A DNA stretch of 64,000 nucleotides from Fulvia fulva (Eukaryota > Ascomycota > Dothideomycetes > Mycosphaerellales > Mycosphaerellaceae), in the NCBI RefSeq assembly GCF_020509005.1, contig NC_063021.1, positions 1,178,001-1,242,000 on the forward strand. The letters are read 5' to 3'. This document shows positions 56,251 to 64,000 of the stretch, piece by piece. How positions within the stretch are numbered: position 1 is the stretch's first letter; each line of letters begins with the position of its first letter. The notes beneath the pieces are model-generated. The model saw only the letters and a program-made list of their open reading frames with translations. It had not been told where the DNA came from and ran no database searches. Made by a program: the position numbers and the translations under genes.

Positions 56251-59200
56251 CTATTAACCGTACCCGAACTCGACGCGTCGGCTCATCGATCTCTGCGCCA
56301 AAACAAGACACATTCGAAAGCTCTTATTAAGGCCATTCTAACGATATATAAAGCAGGCCACTGCCCCTAGGACTAAGGGAGTTCTACCTTATTCAATCTA
56401 GATAGCTTAAAGCTCTCTTCACCCTATTTCTTTAGCTCTAAACGCCGCGGAGGTGCCTAGCTACATTAGGCAACTCCTAGGCAATAGTAGCCTAGGCTAC
56501 GGCACTAACGGCGCCTACGGCCCTATAGGCGAAGCCCCCCTAAGACAACTAGTAGCAACTTATAGAGGACGTAAAAAGTATAGAAACTAACGATCAGCTC
56601 CCTTACCGGTCTCTATAGGTAATGATCACTTAGCTACGTACGGCGCTTGTACTATCGTATTACCGAGGGCAATAAGAAATAAGGACGACGTCCTAGGCGA
56701 TTAGCAAGGCCACCCGGAATCAACACCCCTATAGCTAGGCATCGGTCGCGGTATCGATACTAGGCCCCCGCCTAACGCACGATATAGTTACGATCCGTAT
56801 TGTAGTAAAGGAAGACTAGGCCGAAGTTGCGAAGCTATCGAATAAGGAGCTCGCCTAACGAATCAACTAACTAGGGGTGGTCGTAGTGAACTAATAGTCT
56901 AACGGCACTCTATAGATCTATACTAGCTCTACTACTACTAGGAGGCACCTAGAGGCATAGCTATAGTGGGCATCTAAGGTTACGGCATTAGCGAAGGTCT
57001 TAACGAAACAATTTACGATCCTAGTCTACGACATGCCTAAGGAGTTTGACCTAACTAACTAGGGTCACCTACGCGCTCTCTAAGAGGACAACCCGGTCAC
57101 TCTTAACTCTCTAATCTAGAAGGCGACTTGGCTCTATAGGAAATGGCTAGAAGGCAAGAAGGCCTCGGCGCTAATAGTATAGCTATAAGACGCGAAAGCG
57201 GCGGATCTAGCGATAGAACAAGGCCTAGTCTAGTAATATAGCCTTAAGATAGTAGAAAAGTACTCCTTATCCTTTCGTGTCCTCTAATGCTTTAAATGCT
57301 AACAGTATAGACACCAAACCTATACGTACACAAACAAGCAGGCCTGCTCGAACTATATAGGAGACTATATATCTAGGGACTATATATCGACTACGAGACG
57401 GTACGCGAACTGTCCGGGGCACTACCTATCGTATAGTACGGAATGCCTATAGCGGAAACTAGCGAAAAACAAGGCAATCACAAACAGAACCGTCGCCCTA
57501 AGATTCTACGGCGACCGTAAGGCTAGCCTATACCGGAACTAACTAGCGGCGGTCGGGTATAAGCGCCCTAGGGCCGAGAACGATATAAAGGATACGCAAC
57601 CTAGGGCGTACGGGAGGCCACGTACTCTACTAGCTACGGCGAGGGAATCTAACTAGGCCCGGCTCCCCTTTAGTATATAGCCGATAGGCGTAGACTAGGA
57701 CGTATAGGGTAGTAGGACATAGGACGATATAGAGGAAATAATTGTCGATACCGATAACTAGCCTCGACACGCTTAGCATTATCTAGTATAACGTCAACTA
57801 TAGCAAGGATATAGTCTAGAACTATTTCCTATATAAGGCGGACCCGTACGTCTACTACGTCCTTATAATCTAGGAGCTATAGATTAACCCGCACTATAAG
57901 AGACTAACGACCTACAAGTTACTAGGCTATACGACATGCCTACGAGGCGACGGTAGACCCCGTACGTACTTCTATATCAGCAAGGACATACTAGAATCCG
58001 ACTAGGAGGTAGTGTACTACGTAGACGAAGAAGGCGGGGGCGATATTACCTCCCTCTACGTAGGTAGTACCTAGATATACAACCTATATATACAACCACT
58101 AGCCTCGAGGTCTAGCCGCGACCTAGGGGTCTATAGACACCTAGACAGTGCGCTTAAGAGACAAGGGTACTACATCGTAGTAGGAGACTTCAACATACAC
58201 CACCCTTCCTAGGAAAGCCTTATATAGCCGCACCCTATAGCCGACGAAGTACTCGACTTGATAGCGAGCAACGCAATTGCCCTTAATACCCCGAAGGACC
58301 TAGGTACCTAGAAGAGAGGGGGACTCTAAGGCACGATCGACCTCTCCTAGATCTTAGATAGCCACTACTATACGGTAACCTACTATAGGATCGAATATAA
58401 ACTCGAGGCGTCGTTAGACTATATGCTAGTCAGGACCTCTATTACGACATAGATATAACGTATACTAGCGGGAACCCCTAAGCTAAACTAGAGAAAGGCC
58501 TACTAGGCTAATATCTAGGCGTACCTCGATAACTCTAAGAGGCTAGTCTAGATCGCGTAGTAGCAATACAACAGTAAAGACGAGATAGACGAAGTAGTCT
58601 AGGGGTTGACAGACGAAATAAGAAAAGCGACCTTACTTTACGTTCCGCTTACCTAACCAACGATATAGTCTAAACTATACTAGACGCCGGAGTGTACTAC
58701 GGTAGTAAGAGAAGCAAGGAGAGCCCGCCGGGTATAGACGAGTAGCTATAGCGAGGAGGCCTAGAACGTATATAGGGAGGCATACTAACAGAAGAAAGCT
58801 ATAATACAAAGGGAGAAAGCAGTCGGCTAGAGGGCTATAGTAGAAGAAATCGCCGGCAAGCTAGAGAGGATGTAGAAGCTAGCGAAATAGGCCCGATAGG
58901 ACCCTACACAGGGCCCCTCCTTCTCTATCCTAGCGCTATAATCGCCTAGTAGCCCGGTTAGCGACCCCGAGGCCAAGGCGCGTCTACTAGCTAGCAAGTT
59001 CTTCCCGCCCCTAGTCGAGGCTAATCTAAGCGATATAAATAGCTCTACTCCCCTAGCCCCTAGTATCGCGGTCTAATAGGAGGTGTCCGAGGGAGAAGTT
59101 GCCGCTATACTAAGGAAGTTACCGGCGAAGAAAGCCCCGGGGCCGGATAGGATCCTAAACGAGCTACTAAAGAAGTGTAGAGATCAACTAGCCCTAGTAG

Positions 59201-61253
59201 TTATAGCGATCTTTAACGCCTACCTACAGACCGGGTACTACCCGATAGCTTTTAAACAATCGACGATAGTGGTCCTACGTAAGCCGTAGAAGGAAGACTA
59301 TACGTAGGTAAAGTCGTACCGCCTAATTGCGCTCCTTAACACTCTTAGGAAGGCGCTTAAGAAGCTAGTTATAACGAGACTCTCCGAGGCGGCAGAGGAA
59401 CACTCCCTACTCCCGGACACCTAGATAGGTGCGCGCCTATAGCGATCGACGCTATCCGCGATAGAACTTATTACCTCTTAGGTAAAGGCTATCTAATATA
59501 AGAATAGGGACAAGGTGGCTTCCTTACTTAGCCTAGACATATCGGGAGCCTTCGACTACGTGTTATACCCGCGGCTACTCTATATCCTAAGGTCGAAAGG
59601 ACTCCCTAAGTAGCTTGTTAACTTCGTACGGTCCTACCTCTAAAACCGTAGTACGTCGATCCTAGTCGGCTAGTACAGAAGCCTATTTTAAGTAGTCTAT
59701 ACTAGAATCCCGTAAGGCTTAACGCTAGTACCTATTCTGTTCCTCTTCTTTATAGCGACGCTGCTCCTAGCCCTAGAATCCTAGAACACCGCTACGAGCG
59801 GCTTCGTAGACGATATAAACATCCTAGCGTAGTCTTCCTCGACTAAGGAGAACTATAGGCTACTAGAAGAGAAGCACAAGATCTACGAGGACTAGGCTAG
59901 GAGGTACGGGGCTCGGTTTGCCCTAGAAAAGTACAATCTAATACACTTTACGCGCCGGCTACGGTTCTACAATATATAAGCTTCTATCTAGATATAGGGG
60001 TATACGACTAACCCGGCAAATTAGCTTAGGATCCTCGGACTATAGGTAGACCCGGCGCTACGGTAGAGGAAGTACGTATAGGCAATATTACGGAAAGCTG
60101 AACAGAATATAGTATTATGCTAGAGGCTCACTACGTCTATATAGGGGGCGGACTTCCGGTAGTCACGACTTCTATATACGGCTATTATACGGCCAGTCCT
60201 TACCTATAGTAGCTAAGTGTGGTCCTTAGGCGAGAGGGCCTACCTATCGAAGGGACTCGTCGCGCCGCTAGCGAAGATCTAAAACTAATGCCTAAGGAAG
60301 GTTACCGGGGCATATAAGTCGATACTAACGAGGATGCTTAAGTACGAGACCGCTATACCGCCGATCGACCTATATATCTAGGGACTACGGACCTCCTACT
60401 TAGGCAAGTCGGCATAGTACCTAGTATAGAAGGTCATCGCTAGTATAGTCGTAAGGGCCCGCGAATTAGTACTAGCGTATAGGGGCATTCGACCCGGAAA
60501 CGAGCCGAACTACCGGGCAAGGGACGAATAGCTAGTAATATAATAGGAAGGTAAGAAATCGTTTGTAGAGCAACTATAGAAAGAGAGGTAGAACAACCAG
60601 GTTGTAGGGTATAGTAGACGCCCTTAGCTAGCGGGACAACCTAAGGAATGGTCAGCTACAAAATCCGCGGTCAAGCACCCCCCGAAGCTTATCTACTACC
60701 GCCTTACGAGGGTATAGAGTAGTATAGTAACCTAACTACGAAGCGAACACATCGGCCTCTAGGGGTACCTATTATAGAGGAAGGTTCTAGGATACACGAA
60801 TACTAGCTACCCCTACGGCTATCGCTCCTAGAACGTACGGCACGTACTCCTCGTCTGTCCGAGGTGGTCGCTAGGAAGGGGGGAGTGGATAGCAAAGGCG
60901 AGGAACCGGACGATTAGGGCACTTCTTAATAACGCTAAGGACCTACGGCGCATTACGAACTAGATACTAGAGAAGGGCTAGCTAGAACAGTACCGCCTAG
61001 TAGGAACAGTATAGGAAGAGAGGACACGACGTAGCGCGACGAGACCGGCTAGGAGCGGGGGCTAATAGGGTAGTGATATAGACTACGTACGTTTAGAGGG
61101 AAAGCTAAACTAGATAAGGAGTAGTCGGGGGCGGGAAGGGTTTTCACCTATTCGGGTTTCCCTTTGTATATAACAATAGATATATACCTATATAGGCCGG
61201 ATAGGGTCCTAGAACAGGGGAATAACAAATCTATCTATCTATTAACCGTACCC
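56251..61253. repeat. Target-site duplication pair of LINE B copy 2
   Basis: ctattaaccgtaccc (15 bp) occurs at 56,251-56,265 and 61,239-61,253. Joining across the insertion restores the gag frame of the plus-strand gypsy element. Confidence 0.85.
56266..61238 (+). mobile_element. LINE B copy 2 (plus strand), RIP-mutated, full length
   Basis: The element proper is 56,298-61,238 (4,941 bp), preceded by 32 bp of unmatched sequence. It has the same features as copy 1 at an offset of 17,827 bp: ORF1 zinc knuckle near 57,300, endonuclease GDFNIHHP near 58,184, RT start 59,083-59,289, FVDDIN at 59,803-59,820. It also keeps the 310 bp missing from copy 1 (about 60,628-60,937), which encode the C-terminal Cys/His motif ending HVLLVCPRW. 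The 3' tail is aatctatctatct. The first 300 bp differ from copy 1 at about nine sites, nearly all C/T at CpA or TpG. Confidence 0.88.
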
Positions 61254-62091
61254 TTACTCGCGGTATAGAGATTAGTAAGGGTATACCTAACCCTAAGCAC
61301 TTTAAGAACGATAACGACCCTAATTTCGATAGCTAGTATAGTAGTATTCTCCTAAAGCTGACTATAGTAACCTTCTGTACTAAGGTAGATAGTCTACGCT
61401 TCGTATATAGGTAGACGTAAGGTGATCCTTAGCGAAGTATTAAGCCGAGGATCCCTGTACCTAGACAGTAGTCTTTTAACGAGTTTAAGACTAGAGAAGA
61501 GTTATTAGATTAGATAATACGCTAATATAGTATACGTAATAAAGGAACTAAGGCTATAGTTAATATTGCTACCTATAAGTAAGAACAAGGCGAAACCTTT
61601 ATAGCCTTCTATACCTACTACTCGAAGTTGCGCGCCTAGATGTTATAGACCGATAAGACCGAGCTTATAGTGTTCCGTAACCGACTAAACCGTAAGTACT
61701 TTATTAAGACCTTCGGCGACCGCGAAGTTAACCGCCGCCTAGATAGTATATAAGACGTTATCGAGGAGTATACCGTACTAGACGAGAGCTTCTACGAGAC
61801 AGATCGACTATAGCCGTAGAAGGAGCGCCCCCGTAGTAATAGTAACTCGAACGGTAATAGCGGCTAGAATAGCTAGAATAACGGTAATATAGTTACTAGT
61901 ACCGCTACCGGTATAGTAGGTACCTTAGTATAGCGCCTACTATAGTACGCTAGTACTAAGAAGAAGGAGGATCTACCGACATATCTATATAACCTACCTA
62001 CGCTTAACCGTAAGTAGCGCGAAGACCTTAAGAAGTAGGGTAAGTACTACCGCTACCGTATAGGTTCTTACGTATCGACTAACCCTAAATG

Positions 62092-62850
62092 CCTAATATA
62101 TAGATAGATAGATTTGTTATTCCCCTGTTCTAGGACCCTATCCGTCCTATATAGGTATATATCTATTGTTATATATAAAGGGAAACCCGAATAGGTAAAA
62201 ACCCTTACCGCCCCCGACTACTCCTAGTCTAGATTAGCTTTCCCTCTAAACGTACGTAGTCTATATCACTACCCTATTAGCCCCCGCTCCTAGCCGGTCT
62301 CGTCGCGCTACGTCGTGTCCTCTCTTCCTATACTACTCCTACTAGGCGGTACTATTCTAGCTAGCCCTTCTCTAGTATCTAGTTCGTAATACGCCGTAGG
62401 TCCTTAGCGTTATTAAGAAGTACCCTAATCGTCCGGTTCCTCGCCTTTACTATCTACTCCCCCCTTCCTAGCGACTACCTCGGATAGACGAGGAGTGCGT
62501 GCCGTACGTTCTAGGAGCGATAGCCGTAGGGGCAGCTAGTATTCGTGTATCCTAGAACCTTCCTCTATAATAGGTACCCCTAGAGGCCGATGTGTTCGCT
62601 TCGTAGTTAGGTTACTATACTACTCTATACCCTCGTAAGGCGGTAGTAGATAAGCTTCGGGGGGTGCTTAACCGCGGATTTTGTAGCTAACTATTCCTTA
62701 GGTTGTCCCGCTAGCTAAGGGCGTCTACTATGCCCTATAACCTAGTTGTTCTACCTCTCTTTCTATAGTTACTCTACAAACGATTTCTTACCTTCCTATT
62801 ATATTACTAGCTATTCGTCCCTTACCCGGTAGTTTATACCTAATATATAG
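62092..62850. repeat. Target-site duplication pair of LINE B copy 3
   Basis: cctaatatatag (12 bp) at 62,092-62,103 and 62,839-62,850 brackets the truncated copy. Confidence 0.8.
62104..62838 (-). mobile_element. LINE B copy 3 (minus strand), 5'-truncated
   Basis: The reverse complement matches the last 730 bp or so of LINE B copy 2, including the 310-bp region with the Cys/His motif. The 3' (TCTA)n tail is at the left end; the 5' truncation point is at about 62,834. A 12-bp duplication flanks it. Truncation from the 5' end with a duplication is the normal outcome of incomplete target-primed reverse transcription. Confidence 0.88.
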
Positions 62851-64000
62851 GTACGATAGCAACTATCGCCTACCGCGTCTACGTAATACTACGCCGAATC
62901 TGAACGTAAACCTTAGTTCCCTAGCCGCCGATCCGTAGTAGGGAAATAGTACGACCGCTACCTAAGCGTAGTAGATAGCGGTCACCCGAACTCCCTAGGA
63001 TAGAAAGAGTATAAGATTAAGAGACACGGAATGTAAGAGACGGTAATAGACTATAGTAAGGAGCTTAAGATATCGGTATACGTACTAGATAAGTAATAGC
63101 TAGCTATATACCCTTATATAGTGTTACCCGTAATAATATAATATAGAAAGGCTCGAGGCCTTATAGATTCTGCTCCTACCTCTCTCTTTCTTAACTAGAA
63201 ATTTATACGCAAATATATAATACCCCTGATCCCTTTAACGTAAAGCCGACGACTAATACTAGGAGATAGAACGGCCACTACGCGGCAGATTATATATGCG
63301 GCCCTTATAGACGTAGTTATTAGCAATTATTACGAGTAAATATTATACTACGTTACCGACCTCGAATACGATATCGTCTTTAGCCTACCGTAGCTTATAG
63401 CGTATAACCTAAACATCTTCTAGGAGATAGGCGAGGTAGCATTTAGATCGGATTACTACTTTAGTCACTATCTATAGAATAAGACATCGATAATAGTATA
63501 ATCCCTAAACTACCGCGAGAAGAAGAAGTAGGCACTAGTACGGTACGGACTAGAGCCCTTTACTAGAGAAGTAGCGAGCTTTATAGTAGGAGGGGCAGAG
63601 CTAAACGTCTTATTATATAACCTAGAAGACATAGACGATGAAGAAGTGGACTACTAGGGCGTTTCTTAACGCGCGTAGGGGATGTACGCGTACCGGCCTA
63701 GAGCCGAGTACTTCTACATTATGCCTACTAGGCGTAAGAGGGACGGCGGAGAGCTTAAGCTAAGTGTAATAGCTACTAATGATCTAGACCAATTCTTAAA
63801 CAAGTAGTTTAATCATAAACCGAAGGAGAAGTTGCCGCCGATATACTACGATATTACGGACGCTTTCTTAGCTAAGGATTATAAAGGACTCCTACCTTAC
63901 CGACTAGGCGTAGATTATGAGATTTATATTAAGCCTAATAGTCTATAAGAGCTACTATACCGTAAGCCCTACGGCCTAGCTAAGAAGGAGAACGAGGCAG

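Larger units (their letters stand above)
29860..64000. repeat. RIP-mutated nested transposon block
   Basis: From about 29,860 to the right edge, except 51,172-53,605, CpA and TpG are strongly depleted and TpA is abundant, while CpG is frequent. Degenerate reading frames show TAG or TAA where Trp or Gln is expected and Tyr where His or Cys is expected. This is the pattern of repeat-induced point mutation (C to T at CpA on either strand). The block contains at least three LINE families, two Ty3/gypsy elements and one intact LTR element, listed separately. Confidence 0.93.
55020..64000 (+). mobile_element. Ty3/gypsy retrotransposon (plus strand), RIP-mutated, runs off the window
   Basis: Own segments are about 55,020-56,265, 61,239-62,103 and 62,839-64,000. 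The first holds a coiled-coil-rich and Arg/Gly-rich gag region; the second continues gag (RTLTRGIEISKG, PNPKHFKNDND) to a degenerate zinc knuckle near 62,040-62,095. The third has a retroviral-type protease motif LIDSAPTS near 63,160-63,185 (Gly residues altered by mutation) and the approach to RT (LGVDYEIYIKP, LYRKPYGLAKKENEA) at the right edge. LINE B copies 2 and 3 interrupt it with duplications of 15 and 12 bp. RT, RNase H and integrase should lie beyond 64,000. Confidence 0.78.

Noticed and set aside
29860..64000. UAG reassigned as a sense codon in the transposon block, since frames are rich in TAG
   Set aside because: Host genes in the same window end in TAG (MCR1), the substitutions also change His/Cys to Tyr and Asp to Asn, and all fit C to T at CpA. 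RIP explains this without recoding.

Overview
The window is a filamentous ascomycete chromosome segment, probably Dothideomycetes (Mycosphaerellales-like). The evidence is short GT-AG introns of about 50-160 nt, fungal-only families (SAT4/rhodopsin-like membrane protein, Sds3-like protein, APSES/KilA-N factor, PDR-type ABC pump, GH3 and GH35 secreted enzymes), and a large transposon block carrying the signature of repeat-induced point mutation (RIP). The order is inferred, not proven.

Left half, 1-29,860: ordinary gene-bearing DNA. In order: 5' part of a zinc alcohol dehydrogenase (-); a DUR3-type urea/H+ or Na+ symporter (-) with a cluster of GATA-factor sites upstream; mitochondrial NADH-cytochrome b5 reductase MCR1 (-); a broken unknown gene; a rhodopsin-like/SAT4-family gene broken by one TAG; an Sds3-like deacetylase-complex protein (-); a secreted GH3 glycosidase (+), divergent from it; a full-size PDR/CDR multidrug transporter (+); a secreted GH35 beta-galactosidase (+) in five exons; and an APSES/KilA-N transcription factor (+). 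I worked out exon boundaries for the spliced genes from consensus splice sites and reading frame. GH3, PDR pump and GH35 lie side by side and would suit plant-polysaccharide use and efflux, but nothing in the sequence shows co-regulation.

Right half, 29,860-64,000: a nested transposon block. CpA and TpG are largely replaced by TpA while CpG is kept, so coding frames are full of TAG/TAA stops; this is classic RIP. Degenerate proteins can still be followed: LINE C (+), a minus-strand Ty3/gypsy element, LINE A (-) inserted in its integrase, LINE B copy 1 (+) and a chimeric LINE A' (+) inserted in LINE A, a plus-strand Ty3/gypsy element running off the right edge, and LINE B copies 2 (+) and 3 (-, 5'-truncated) inserted in it. 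Target-site duplications of 12-16 bp mark five of these LINE insertions. All LINE 3' ends carry a short TCTA repeat instead of poly(A).

The most notable object is at 51,172-53,605: an intact LTR element, essentially free of RIP, inserted (5-bp duplication caagt) in the reverse transcriptase of the dead minus-strand gypsy element. It has two LTRs, a polypurine tract and a gag gene with a zinc knuckle, but no pol. On the opposite strand, tail-to-tail with gag, it carries a small gene predicted to have one intron and to encode a Zn2Cys6-like cysteine cluster followed by a coiled coil. A non-autonomous retroelement that keeps a spliced, antisense, DNA-binding-like passenger gene is the best candidate here for something undescribed.
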